Made by a program: the position numbers and the translations under genes. A model generated the notes under the pieces. The model had not been told where the DNA came from. It saw nothing but the letters and a program-made list of their open reading frames with translations, and made no database searches. 46,098 nt of DNA, from NCBI RefSeq assembly GCF_041904905.1, contig NZ_JAYRMI010000028.1:1-46098 (forward strand), written 5' to 3'. The DNA comes from Zoogloea sp041904905. GTDB taxonomy: Bacteria; Pseudomonadota; Gammaproteobacteria; Burkholderiales; Rhodocyclaceae. Positions 22,330-30,246 of this stretch are shown piece after piece (the first letter of the stretch is position 1; each line of letters starts with the position of its first letter).

Positions 22330-22818
22330 ATGACACGTGAAAGAGGCCCGGCGTTGACGGATTTGGAGCACCCCAAGACGCGGTTTCGGCCGGTGTTTGT
22401 GGCGCTGCACAGCGACGCGAAGCGCTACCCGGGCGGGGTGACGGCGCTGGCCAACGAGCTGGGGATGAACCCGTGCGTGCTGGCCGACAAGCTCAACCCG
22501 AACATCTTCGACAAGGTGCCCACCGCGCGGGAGCTGCTGGAGGTGTTCGAGCGGACGCGCAGTGTGCCGACGGCCAATGCGCTGGCGCTGTTGATCGACC
22601 GCACTACGGTGCGGATTGGGGACGCGGACGCGAGCCCGCGCGAGGTGGTGCAGGCGTTCATGGCGCTGACGCGGCGCGCATCGGAGGCAATGGCGCAGGG
22701 CGCCGAGGCGCTGGAGGACGGCCGGATCGACCCGGACGAGCGTGCGGTGCTGGAGCCGATGGTGGATGAGCTGATCTGCACGGCGGTGGCCTTCCGGGCC
22801 TTTCTGCGTGGAGCGTGA
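22330..22818 (+). CDS. Phage regulatory protein, CII/CP76 family
   Basis: A 162-residue protein. The N-terminal half has a helix-turn-helix (VTALANELGMNPCVLADKLN), and the helical C terminus includes VVQAFMALTRRASEAMAQG. These features match phage CII regulators of the CP76 family, which influence the lysis-lysogeny decision or early transcription. GGAGGGG lies ahead of the ATG at 22330. It begins the rightward chain of overlapping genes that continues to the late region. Confidence 0.75.
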   Translation: MTRERGPALTDLEHPKTRFRPVFVALHSDAKRYPGGVTALANELGMNPCVLADKLNPNIFDKVPTARELLEVFERTRSVPTANALALLIDRTTVRIGDADASPREVVQAFMALTRRASEAMAQGAEALEDGRIDPDERAVLEPMVDELICTAVAFRAFLRGA

Positions 22819-22819
22819 T

Positions 22820-23026
22820 GTGGAACTGCCCGGGGTGACCTTGCGCTTTCTGGCTGTGCCGGTGGCCTTGTTGCCGGCACCGCAGCAGCAGGCGCCGTGC
22901 TTGGCGTGCGCGTACGTGGCTCCGGCCGAGCGTTGCCGGGTGATGCGCGCCCAGGCGGTGGCCTGGGGCTTGCCCGATTGCTCGGGCGATTTTGTTTATC
23001 GGGAGGTGACGTGGGAGCCGACGTAA
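22820..23026 (+). CDS. Small Cys-containing early protein
   Basis: A 68-residue product from the GTG at 22820, which has GGAG six bases upstream; GTG 22808 is an alternative. Residues LPAPQQQAPCLACAYVAP hold a CxxC pair, with further Cys residues later. It could bind a metal but no family is recognised. The stop overlaps the next start (TAATG). Confidence 0.5.
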   Translation: MELPGVTLRFLAVPVALLPAPQQQAPCLACAYVAPAERCRVMRAQAVAWGLPDCSGDFVYREVTWEPT

Positions 23027-23616
23027 TGGTGATGCGGGAGTTGATGCGCATCGAGCGGGTTCAGGAAGTGCTTAAGGTGTCGGCTGTGCCGGCGCGGTTG
23101 CTTGAGCAGGTGTTGTCGGACTGCGGCATTGCGCCCGTTGGCCGTGATGCGGCGGGCAGCCTGTTGTGGGCGGATGTTGACGTGGTAGCTGCTCAGGAGG
23201 CGGTCCGGACGCGCTGCAAGCTGAAGCTCTCCGGGCTGGGGCTGGGCGGCGAGGCGCTGGCCGATGTGGTGCGCGAGGTGCTGCAGGCCGAAGCGGGCAC
23301 GGCGGTGCAGCGGGCCGTGGATCGCAATCTCTCCACGGCGCTCGATGAGATGGACGGTCGGCTCGACAAGCTTCAGGAGGGGATTCAGGGGCTGTTCCGT
23401 CAGCAGGGGGCCAATGGCCAGACGCTGCGTGATGTCGCGCAGAACTGTGCGGGGCTGGTCGCTGAGATCCGGGCTGGCAATGCCGCGGTGAAGAAGGACG
23501 TGGGCGCGGCGCTGGCGAAGTTCGAGAAGCAGACCGAAGTGCTGATGCGGTCGGTGGCGGAAGAGCTCACCGCCCTGCGGAGATCGATCAACGAGATGGC
23601 GCGGGTGACCAAGTGA
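23026..23616 (+). CDS. Coiled-coil early protein, unknown function
   Basis: A 196-residue protein. The N-terminal 50 residues look like a small helical domain (VQEVLKVSAVPARLLEQVL). The rest is a long amphipathic helix region (LDEMDGRLDKLQEGIQGLF and KFEKQTEVLMRSVAEELTAL), probably a coiled coil. The ATG at 23026 overlaps the previous stop; a GTG at 23011 with GGGAGG upstream is an equally good start. The frame ends in a GTGA overlap with the next gene. No family is recognised; it lies just before the replication gene. Confidence 0.6.
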   Translation: MVMRELMRIERVQEVLKVSAVPARLLEQVLSDCGIAPVGRDAAGSLLWADVDVVAAQEAVRTRCKLKLSGLGLGGEALADVVREVLQAEAGTAVQRAVDRNLSTALDEMDGRLDKLQEGIQGLFRQQGANGQTLRDVAQNCAGLVAEIRAGNAAVKKDVGAALAKFEKQTEVLMRSVAEELTALRRSINEMARVTK

Positions 23617-24086
23617 GGCGGGAAGTGATCGAACGCCCCATCGAGCTGGCGCCGGAGAAGCATCGGGAGTTGATGTTGTGCCGGCGTGGCGAAGTCTTGC
23701 TGCCGATGTCGCCTCAGCCTGCGCTGGGTGACAAGGCGCTCGCGCTGTTGCGGGCGGCGCTGGCCGAACTCGGGATGATGTACGCGCCCGGGGATAGCGA
23801 GGCGGATCTGCTGGATACGGCGTTCCGCGAGGGCGTGCTGGATTGGCGTTGCCCGTGGGGGCGTCCTGGCGATCTGCTGTGGTGCCGGGAGCCTTGGGCG
23901 CAGGTTGGGCGCTACTTCCGCTACCGCAACCGGGATGCGATCAAGGGCGATGAGATTGTCTGGCTGCCGGCGGCACGCATGCCGCGAGAGGCCGCTCGGC
24001 TGGTGATCCAGATTGATGATGTCGGTATCTCCCGCGACGACCTGGGGCGTTACGTGTGGGCGCTTGGCGTCGAGGCGAGCCGATAA
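23613..24086 (+). CDS. ASCH-like phage protein
   Basis: A 157-residue protein. WGRPGDLLWCREPWAQ and WLPAARMPREAARLVIQ match the pattern GD-LW-RE-W...MPR-ASR of ASCH-fold proteins common near phage replication genes. Residues 1-60 are a leader with MLCRRGEVLLPM. The role is unknown; ASCH domains are thought to bind RNA or modified bases. It starts with GTG overlapping the upstream stop and ends 6 bp before the replication gene. Confidence 0.6.
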   Translation: MRREVIERPIELAPEKHRELMLCRRGEVLLPMSPQPALGDKALALLRAALAELGMMYAPGDSEADLLDTAFREGVLDWRCPWGRPGDLLWCREPWAQVGRYFRYRNRDAIKGDEIVWLPAARMPREAARLVIQIDDVGISRDDLGRYVWALGVEASR

Positions 24087-24092
24087 GACGCC

Positions 24093-25364
24093 ATGGGCAT
24101 TTACCTGAACGACGCCGAGCTGGAGACGCTTTACCGGATCGAGGACTGTCTGGTGAAGACGTACGTGTTCATCCGGAGCCGGATGGATCGGCGCACCGGA
24201 CGTGTGGGCACGGTATCCGGCATCAGCTATCAGGCGATTGCGGAGCACGGTGAGTACGAGGTGCGGAAGGGAGCCGGGGTGCAGGTTGTGCGCCTCGGCA
24301 AGACGCCGGACGAGGCGCAGGAGGTGGCCCGGCGGTACGTGAAGCGGCTGATCAAGGCCGGACTGCTCGTCGCCATCGGCGGGCCGGTGCTCTGTTTTTT
24401 GTGCGCGAAGGCCGACTATGGACAAGTCCGCCCAAATCAAACGCACCGGGAACGCACCACCCATTTACCCACAGAACGCACCACCCCAGACGCTACGGAT
24501 AACCCTGATTTTATGCGGGGTTTGACGGGTTTGGGGGTGGAACGCACCACCCACCCGGAAGGGCAAAAACAGCCGAACGCGCCACACATCAAGAATCAAG
24601 GTTTGTACACCTCCCAATCATCGTCAACAACTGGTCGTGAAGTAGCGCCGGGCGACGCTGGCGCGGGGGTGAATCGAGATCGGGCTGCGCCCTCACAAGC
24701 CGGCTTGCTCGGGCGACCCGGCGAAACCCACGACGACCCTTATCGAGATCGCCCTGTGGGCTCACACGTCGGCCCACGGGGGGCCGACTTCGAGGAAGGT
24801 TGTCGAGATCGGCCTCCGGCCTCGCACCCGGCGCAGGCGCGCCGTTTGGCTGCCGAGCCTGATCCGTCTGGTGCGTCTCCCGGCGTGCAGGGCGCGGACA
24901 GCGCTCGCAGTTCGGCAGAAAACGAGTCGTTTGCGAGTGGCATGCCTCCGGACGCCGAGGAGCGGTTTTTGAGGGCCGTTCTCGATGCTCGCGGGGTGCG
25001 GGCGCTGCCTTCGGATTCGGCGGTGCTGGCCGGTTGGGTGGCGGCGGGAATCTCTGCGGACGAGCTGGATGGCGTCATCGAGCGGGCGCGGGCGGCGCGG
25101 ATCAAGGCGGGTTCGACCCAATCCATAAATTTGCCTTATCTCGCTCAGATCGTGACCAACGATCTGGCGGCAGCGCGACGGGCGGCTGCACGGCTCGCGG
25201 GTGATGCGCCCAGGGCGTGGCGGGGCGGCGTGGCGGATCTCGAAGCGCTCGCGCGGCGACTCCGGATCTCCGGGGCGCGGCCGGGCGAGGATGCGGCGGC
25301 ATTCCGTGCCCGAGTGGCTGCCGCTTGGAATGCCCAGCAAGGGGGTGGTCATGGCGCAGCGTAG
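24093..25364 (+). CDS. Replication initiator-like protein (O position)
   Basis: A 423-residue protein in three parts. The N-terminal domain (1-115) has a helix-rich start with IEDCLVKTYVFIRSRMD and YQAIAEHGEYEVRKG, a helix-turn-helix-like unit. A long disordered linker (about 118-275) follows, encoded by iterons and hairpin repeats. The C-terminal domain is helical (ADELDGVIERARAARIKAG). The layout, with binding sites inside its own gene, is that of lambda O. It would open the origin and recruit the host helicase. Sequence similarity to known O proteins cannot be shown here. Confidence 0.6.
   Translation: MGIYLNDAELETLYRIEDCLVKTYVFIRSRMDRRTGRVGTVSGISYQAIAEHGEYEVRKGAGVQVVRLGKTPDEAQEVARRYVKRLIKAGLLVAIGGPVLCFLCAKADYGQVRPNQTHRERTTHLPTERTTPDATDNPDFMRGLTGLGVERTTHPEGQKQPNAPHIKNQGLYTSQSSSTTGREVAPGDAGAGVNRDRAAPSQAGLLGRPGETHDDPYRDRPVGSHVGPRGADFEEGCRDRPPASHPAQARRLAAEPDPSGASPGVQGADSARSSAENESFASGMPPDAEERFLRAVLDARGVRALPSDSAVLAGWVAAGISADELDGVIERARAARIKAGSTQSINLPYLAQIVTNDLAAARRAAARLAGDAPRAWRGGVADLEALARRLRISGARPGEDAAAFRARVAAAWNAQQGGGHGAA
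24439..24587. repeat. GAACGCACCACCC iterons, probable replication origin
   Basis: Exact copies of GAACGCACCACCC occur at 24450-24462, 24474-24486 and 24540-24552. Weaker copies lie at 24439 (AACGCACCGGG) and 24575 (GAACGCGCCACAC). All face the same way. Between copies two and three is an A+T-richer stretch (GATAACCCTGATTTTATG) that could serve as an unwinding element. They encode the repeated peptide ERTT. The position inside the initiator gene matches the lambda origin. Confidence 0.65.
24674..24826 (+). repeat. Three TCGAGATC hairpin repeats with covarying stems
   Basis: Each unit is TCGAGATC plus a 4-bp stem, 3-base loop, 4-bp stem, then TC and usually ACA. Units start at 24674, 24743 and 24803. 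The stems are GGGC/GCCC, GCCC/GGGC and GGCC/GGCC, so the sequence changes while pairing is kept. Units are about 60-69 bp apart. They encode the peptide pattern RDRPxxSH. They may be copies of a REP-like host element or part of the origin. Confidence 0.65.
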
Positions 25365-25650
25365 GCAGCCGGCGCTCACGCCCGAAGAGCGCGAGCGCAA
25401 TCGCAGGGAGGCGAATGAGCGGCAGCGGGCGCGTTGCGCCGAGATTGCCCGGGCGGCGACTGCGCAGGCGCAGGCCTGGCTTGTGGCGCACGGCGCCATG
25501 GTGCCGGGCGAGGGCGTGCGGGCGCGGCTGGTTCGGCTGAATGAGTACCGGCAATCGCTCGTGCAGGCGTCTGCACCAGCGTACCGGCCGACTGCTCGCC
25601 AGATCGGCGCCCGGCCGGTCGAGGGGGTTTACGAGGAGATCGAGTTTTGA
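25351..25650 (+). CDS. Small basic early protein, unknown function
   Basis: A 99-residue product from MAQRRQPALTPEERERNRRE. The N terminus is basic and helical, then TAQAQAWLVAHGAMVPGEG. No family is recognised. The ATG at 25351 lies within the end of the replication gene (14-bp overlap) after GGGGGTGG. A one-mismatch palindrome lies inside it at 25562-25575, encoding Gln-Ala-Ser-Ala. Confidence 0.6.
   Translation: MAQRRQPALTPEERERNRREANERQRARCAEIARAATAQAQAWLVAHGAMVPGEGVRARLVRLNEYRQSLVQASAPAYRPTARQIGARPVEGVYEEIEF
25562..25575. repeat. TGCAGGCGTCTGCA, one-mismatch palindrome
   Basis: One mismatch to the consensus, flanked by G and C so symmetry runs to 16 bp. It lies in the small basic protein gene, 3.7 kb from the previous copy and 3.9 kb from the next. 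Confidence 0.85.
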
Positions 25651-25871
25651 AGTATCCGGCGCACCTGCGGGCGGCGGTCGTGCAATTCCGCGCGGATTTC
25701 AATGTTGTCACAGGGCGTTGGGTTAGGCAGGGCTGGCATTCGGCTGTGGAGGTTGAGTCGTGGCGGGTGGAAATCCGACGAATCATGGAAAGCGGCACCG
25801 ACCGGGATATTCAGGACGTGTGCAAGTGTTGGCGAGGCATGGCAGTTGAGAGTGAAAGGGGAGTGAAGTGA
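25647..25871 (+). CDS. Short early protein, unknown function
   Basis: A 74-residue product, MKYPAHLRAAVVQFRADFNV and onward, ending in a Cys/Trp pair (CKCWRG). It starts with TTG overlapping the upstream stop as TTGA; GAGGAGA lies ahead. The compact fold with RGMAVESERG is not recognised. It ends in a GTGA overlap with the Q-like gene. Confidence 0.55.
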   Translation: MKYPAHLRAAVVQFRADFNVVTGRWVRQGWHSAVEVESWRVEIRRIMESGTDRDIQDVCKCWRGMAVESERGVK

Positions 25872-26236
25872 TTCCGTACGTGAATACGCTGTTGGTCGCA
25901 TGGGGCAGGTGGGTGGTTCGCAATCAGGACGGTGGGGTCGGCTGGCCGAAGTGCTCGCCGATGTTCAATGATGCGCCGGTGGGCGCGGTACCCGTTGGAT
26001 CGAGGCCGCCGCTCGGTATTGGGTGGTGTATCGATGAATGTGAGCAGACTGAGCAGGCGGTGCAACGGCTGAACGAAGCAGACCGCATGCTGTTGAAGGA
26101 GGTGTATGTCATCGGGGGCACGACGAAAGCCATTGCGGAGCGGCTTGGTTGGCATCGGCAGCGCGTACCTGAACGGCTTGATGCGGCAGGGGGGCGTTTG
26201 TTAGGTCATCTGAGCGATGTAGCGGCCGGCTGTTGA
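25868..26236 (+). CDS. Antiterminator Q-like late regulator
   Basis: A 122-residue protein. The C-terminal half has LNEADRMLLKEVYVIGGTTKAIAERLGWHRQRVPERLDAAG, cited here in pieces: a sigma-region-4-like helix-turn-helix in the middle. This pattern is typical of phage Q-type late regulators. The position supports it: last early gene, followed at once by a promoter, a terminator and the late operon. GTG start at 25868 overlaps the upstream stop. Identity rests on architecture more than on firm similarity. Confidence 0.6.
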   Translation: MIPYVNTLLVAWGRWVVRNQDGGVGWPKCSPMFNDAPVGAVPVGSRPPLGIGWCIDECEQTEQAVQRLNEADRMLLKEVYVIGGTTKAIAERLGWHRQRVPERLDAAGGRLLGHLSDVAAGC

Positions 26237-26251
26237 CGTATCCGGTCACTT

Positions 26252-26280
26252 TTGAAAGAATTCGGCTATAGCAGTATTTT
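26252..26280 (+). promoter_or_regulatory. Late promoter (PR'-like)
   Basis: TTGAAA (26252-26257), 17 bases, TATTTT (26275-26280) gives a start near 26287, just ahead of the terminator. A second pair, TTGACG at 26233 with AAGAAT at 26256, overlaps it. The order Q-like gene, promoter, terminator, late genes is that of lambda PR' and tR'. Confidence 0.55.
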
Positions 26281-26288
26281 TGCGTCTA

Positions 26289-26325
26289 AGGCCCACCAGT
26301 CACCGCTGGCGGGCCTTTCGCTTTT
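26289..26325 (+). terminator. Terminator ahead of the late operon (tR'-like)
   Basis: AGGCCC (26289-26294) pairs with GGGCCT (26311-26316), and the inner CCAG/CTGG extend the stem around a short loop. TTTCGCTTTT follows. Without antitermination late transcripts should stop here. Confidence 0.75.
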
Positions 26326-26335
26326 GGGGGGCGGC

Positions 26336-26731
26336 ATGCCTGTATCTGCACCAAAGCCATGTACGAGCCCGGGCTGTAAGGCACGAGCTGTGCCTGGTGG
26401 TAGTCGCTGCGAGGCTCACGTAGTTGCGGCCGGGTCGTTCGCAGACCGCTCCCGGGGGACGCGGCATCAGCGCGGCTACGGGACGGACTGGGACGCGAAG
26501 CGACTGCAGATATTGGAGCGAGACAACGGGCTTTGTCAGGAGTGCTTGAGGCAGGGCCGTGTGACGCCTTGTGGTCACAAACCATTTACGGCGTTCTGCG
26601 ATCACATCCGGCCCAAGGCCGAAGGCGGCACGGACGATGACGACAACCTCCAGACCCTATGTTCTTCATGCCATCGCGCGAAGACTGATCGCGAGAAGTT
26701 GAGGGGTAGGGGGAGGGGGAGGGGGGTGTAA
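26336..26731 (+). CDS. HNH endonuclease
   Basis: A 131-residue phage HNH nuclease. Paired Cys ligands occur in CQECLRQGRV and CSSCHRAKTD, and the HNH core is FCDHIRPKAEGGTDDDDNLQ. HNH proteins next to terminase are needed for genome cutting and packaging in several HK97-type phages, and that position is seen here. The ATG at 26336 follows GGGGGGCGG. It is the first gene of the late operon. Confidence 0.9.
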   Translation: MPVSAPKPCTSPGCKARAVPGGSRCEAHVVAAGSFADRSRGTRHQRGYGTDWDAKRLQILERDNGLCQECLRQGRVTPCGHKPFTAFCDHIRPKAEGGTDDDDNLQTLCSSCHRAKTDREKLRGRGRGRGV

Positions 26732-26861
26732 ATCTCTACCTCCCAACCCCGCAGGACCGAGCACCAAGGTCCCGAACCTCGCGCAGGGATTTTTGAGGGG
26801 GGAGGGGGGTAACAGGCTGCAGGTCACTGAAGCGTTTATTCACGCTCGGTGGCCTTTTTTT

Positions 26862-27356
26862 ATGGCTGAAAGCCAGGAGGCGATTGTGGACGGTGATACG
26901 CCTGATCTGAAGGTGATTTCCGGCAGCTTCGGGAAACCCGCCGCGCGCCCGGTTGGAGGCGAGGTCGTGTCTCCGTCGCCGCCACCCGGGGCGAACCTGA
27001 GCACGCAAGAGCGTCGGGTGTGGGAGTACATCTGCGAGCAGCTCCAGCTGTCCGGGGTCGAGCACCGCACTGCCGGCATAACGATTGTGATCATCGTGCG
27101 GGCCTGGCTGAAGGTCATCGAATCTCTGAAGGACATGGCGGAGAAGGGAGAAGACCTCATCTCCGAAGCCGGCAACCCTTACATGGCGCCGTGGACGCAG
27201 CGCTACTACCAGAATCTGAAGGTGCTTGAAAAATGGTTGCCTCAAGCGTGCCTGACGATCCCGTCCCTGGCCAAGGTCAAGGAAGGGCAGGGCGGACCAA
27301 AAACCGGCGATCTGTTCGAAGACGTGCTGGGCTTCGCAAGCGCGCATCCCGGCTGA
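26862..27356 (+). CDS. Terminase small subunit, P27 family
   Basis: A 164-residue DNA-packaging subunit that binds the phage pac/cos region. LSTQERRVWEYICEQL, ITIVIIVRAWLKVIESL and the C-terminal NPYMAPWTQRYYQNLKVLEKW match the P27 family, including the conserved NP-----R---- pattern. The ATG at 26862 is the first start giving a family-like N terminus, although its ribosome site is poor (a T7 run precedes it). The 130-bp gap after the HNH gene holds no gene. It overlaps the large subunit reading frame. Confidence 0.85.
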   Translation: MAESQEAIVDGDTPDLKVISGSFGKPAARPVGGEVVSPSPPPGANLSTQERRVWEYICEQLQLSGVEHRTAGITIVIIVRAWLKVIESLKDMAEKGEDLISEAGNPYMAPWTQRYYQNLKVLEKWLPQACLTIPSLAKVKEGQGGPKTGDLFEDVLGFASAHPG

Positions 27357-29032
27357 TCCCGGACGTACTGCACCCGTGGGACGCCTACGGTGTTGCGGTC
27401 CTCACGGGCAAGATCGTCGTTTGCGAGTACACCTGGCTGTCCGTTTATCGGCACTACCAGGATCTGCAGGACGGCGCCAAGCGCGGATTGGAATTCAGCC
27501 CGGCCCACGCGGCGCACTGCATCGGGTTCTTTCCGAAGTTCCTGGTGCACGTTGAAGGTCCGCTCGGTGGCAAGCCCTTCGAACTCGACCCGTGGCAGCA
27601 GTTCTTCACCGCGGTCCTGGTTGGCTGGCGCAACGTCGACGGCTCCCGCCGGTTCCGCACTGGCTACATCGAAGTCGCGCGCAAGAACGGCAAGTCCACC
27701 TGGATGGCCGGCCTCGGCTTGTACTTCACCCGGTTCGACCGCGAGCCCGGCGCCAACGTCCATAGCGTCGCCACCAAGCAGGAGCAGGCACTCGAGATCT
27801 ACGATCCCGCCGCGCTCATGGTCAAGAAGAGCAGGGCCCTCTCGGCCGTGCTCAAGGTCTTCGACTCACGCAAGAAGATCACCAGTCTCGACGGCAGCTG
27901 CAAGTTCGACCCGCTCGCCTCCGACAGCGACACCCTCGACGGCCTCAACCCATCGGTTGCGCTCATCGACGAACTGCACGCCCACAAGACCCGCGGCGTG
28001 TGGGACGTCATGCGCTCCGCGATGGGCGCCCGCCGTCACCCGCTGCTACTGGCGATCACCACCGCCGGATTCATCCCCTATGGCATCTGCACCGAGCAGC
28101 GTCGCTATCTGGTGCAGATCCTCCAGGGTGAAGTCGACAACGACGCCTACTTCGGCGTCATTTTCACGCTCGATGAAGGCGACGACTGGCGGAAGGAAGC
28201 CACCTGGAAGAAAGCCAACCCCAGCCTCGGCACCGCCAAGAGCCTCGCCTATATGCGCTCCGAAGCGCGGTCGGCGGCCGAGGTGCCCAGCCAACTCAAC
28301 AACTTTCTCACCAAGGAGCTGAACGTGTGGGTCAATCAAGCCCAAGCCTGGTTCGACATCTTCGTATGGGACAAGGGCGCCAAGCCCATCGATGTCACGG
28401 CGCTGCACGGCCGGGAATGCTACGGCGGTCTCGACCTCGCCGACACCACGGACCTTGCCGCCTTCGAGCTCGTCTTCCCGCCGGTCGAAGGCGACCCCGA
28501 CTGGTATCTCCTATCCTGGGTCTTCTGCCCCGAAGAGAACATCGAAACCCGCACCAAGCGCGACAAAGTGCAATACCCCGACTGGGTCAAGAGCGGTCAC
28601 CTCATCGCCACCCCCGGCAACGTCACCGACTACGAACGCATCCGGCAAGAAGTGCTCAAGGCCAAGGGCCTGTTCGACCTCCGCGAGGTCGGCATCGACC
28701 CCTGGAACGCCACGCACCTCACCAGCCAGCTGCTCGAAGACGGCGTCGACATGGTCAAAGTCCCGCAAAACTTCGGCCACCTCTCTGCCCCCTCCAAGCG
28801 GCTTGAAGAGCTGGTGATCTCCAGGCGCCTGCGGCACGGCGGTCACCCCGTCCTGCGCTGGTGCGCGGGCAACGTCACGCTCCTGCGCGACAGCAACGGC
28901 AACTACCGCCCCAACAAGGGCAAGAGCACCGAACGTATCGACCCCATCGTCGCCGGCATCATCGCCATCGGCCGTGCGCTCGCCAACGTCACCGAAACCA
29001 AAGTCTACGACGGAAGCCTCGACACCCTATGA
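27233..29032 (+). CDS. Terminase large subunit
   Basis: The packaging motor: an ATPase plus nuclease. Walker A is VARKNGKST, Walker B VALIDELHAH, and the nuclease acids are in YGGLDLADTTDLA and the later VGIDPWNA. HK97/P27-type. The ATG at 27233 gives 599 residues, but the first 40 overlap the small subunit and look non-native; the real start may be the CTG at 27353, which overlaps the small-subunit stop. From here to about 38 kb the coding strand turns C-rich. It ends as ATGA with the portal gene. Confidence 0.93.
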   Translation: MVASSVPDDPVPGQGQGRAGRTKNRRSVRRRAGLRKRASRLIPDVLHPWDAYGVAVLTGKIVVCEYTWLSVYRHYQDLQDGAKRGLEFSPAHAAHCIGFFPKFLVHVEGPLGGKPFELDPWQQFFTAVLVGWRNVDGSRRFRTGYIEVARKNGKSTWMAGLGLYFTRFDREPGANVHSVATKQEQALEIYDPAALMVKKSRALSAVLKVFDSRKKITSLDGSCKFDPLASDSDTLDGLNPSVALIDELHAHKTRGVWDVMRSAMGARRHPLLLAITTAGFIPYGICTEQRRYLVQILQGEVDNDAYFGVIFTLDEGDDWRKEATWKKANPSLGTAKSLAYMRSEARSAAEVPSQLNNFLTKELNVWVNQAQAWFDIFVWDKGAKPIDVTALHGRECYGGLDLADTTDLAAFELVFPPVEGDPDWYLLSWVFCPEENIETRTKRDKVQYPDWVKSGHLIATPGNVTDYERIRQEVLKAKGLFDLREVGIDPWNATHLTSQLLEDGVDMVKVPQNFGHLSAPSKRLEELVISRRLRHGGHPVLRWCAGNVTLLRDSNGNYRPNKGKSTERIDPIVAGIIAIGRALANVTETKVYDGSLDTL

Positions 29033-30246
29033 ACCTCCGCCACCGCTTCACCACCTGGCTGCTTCGCGGGCTCCACCCCCGCGACCCCGCCCTTGCCGAA
29101 TGGCTCACCGGCGGCCTCGCCATGTCCGGCGTCGCCGTCACCGTCGAATCAGCCCTGCGCGTCGCCGCCGTCTATTCCGCCGTCCGCGTCCTCTCCGAAA
29201 CCCTCGCCAGCGTCCCGCTCATCGTCTATCGGCGCAAGCCTGGCGGCGGCAAAGAGCGCGCCACCGACCACTGGCTCTACCCGCTCCTGCACGCCGCCCC
29301 GAATGGCTGGATGACCAGCTTCGCCTGGCGTGAAATGGGCGTGGCCCACCTCTGCCTCAAGGGCGCAGCCTACAGCCGCATCGTCGGCGACCCCCGCGGC
29401 CGCCGGCAGCTCATTCCCATCCACCCCGACAACATCCGCGCCGGCCTCCTCGACAGCGGCAAGCTCGCCTATCGCGTGCAGACGTCTGCAGGGCAGATCA
29501 CCCTCCTGCAAGACGAAGTCCTGCGCATCCCCTTCATGACCCTTGACGGCGTCACGCCCCTCACCCCCATCGGCGTACAGCGCGAAACCATCGGCTCCGC
29601 CATCGCCACCGCCGACTACGGCGCCCGCTTCTGGGCCAACGACGCCCGGCCCACTGGCGGCTGGATCGAATGGGACAAAGACTTCAAGGACGACGCCGCC
29701 CGCAAAAGCTTCCGCGAGCAATGGCAAGAAAGCATGACCGGCGCCAACCGCCACAAGACCGCCATGCTCAAGCCCGGCATGAAATACAACAGCTTCGCCC
29801 TCAACATGGCCGACGCCCAGTACATCGAAAGCACCAAGCTCCACCGCACCGAAATCGCCAGCATCTACCGCGTCCCCCCGCACATGATCGGCGACCTCGA
29901 GCGCGCCACCTTCAGCAACATCGAACAACAGTCCATCGACTTCGTTGTTTACACCATGCAGCCGTACTTCGCCCGGTGGGAACAAGAACTCACCCGCGGC
30001 CTGCTCAGCGAAGCCGAGCAACAAGACTACTACGTCGAATTCCTGGTGGACGGCCTCCTGCGGGGCGACGCCACCGCCCGCGCCAACTACTTCCGCACCG
30101 CCATCCTCACCGGCTGGATGAACCGCAACGAAGTCCGCGCCATTGAAAACATGAACCGCGCCGAGGGGCTCGACGAATACCTCACCCCCCTCAACATGAC
30201 GCCCGCAGACCTCCTGGCCGAAACCGTAAAAGGAAAGCTCCAATGA
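29029..30246 (+). CDS. Portal protein, HK97 family
   Basis: A 405-residue portal protein that forms the ring through which DNA is packaged. Family features are VYSAVRVLSETLASVPLIVY near the N terminus, LIPIHPDNI, GVTPLTPIGVQRETIG and the conserved VPPHMIGDLERATFSNIEQQ near 285-304. The ATG at 29029 overlaps the terminase stop. An exact copy of the palindrome at 29477-29490 encodes Val-Gln-Thr-Ser-Ala in a region that in portal relatives is variable. The stop overlaps the protease start (ATGA). Confidence 0.93.
   Translation: MNLRHRFTTWLLRGLHPRDPALAEWLTGGLAMSGVAVTVESALRVAAVYSAVRVLSETLASVPLIVYRRKPGGGKERATDHWLYPLLHAAPNGWMTSFAWREMGVAHLCLKGAAYSRIVGDPRGRRQLIPIHPDNIRAGLLDSGKLAYRVQTSAGQITLLQDEVLRIPFMTLDGVTPLTPIGVQRETIGSAIATADYGARFWANDARPTGGWIEWDKDFKDDAARKSFREQWQESMTGANRHKTAMLKPGMKYNSFALNMADAQYIESTKLHRTEIASIYRVPPHMIGDLERATFSNIEQQSIDFVVYTMQPYFARWEQELTRGLLSEAEQQDYYVEFLVDGLLRGDATARANYFRTAILTGWMNRNEVRAIENMNRAEGLDEYLTPLNMTPADLLAETVKGKLQ
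29477..29490. repeat. Exact TGCAGACGTCTGCA palindrome in portal gene
   Basis: An exact copy inside the portal gene, encoding Gln-Thr-Ser-Ala. It is 3.9 kb from the previous copy and 4.4 kb from the next. Confidence 0.9.

Noticed and set aside
26732..26861. A gene between HNH nuclease and terminase small subunit
   Set aside because: No frame there has a start with a ribosome site or a plausible product; it holds only G-rich runs, a weak hairpin and a T run.
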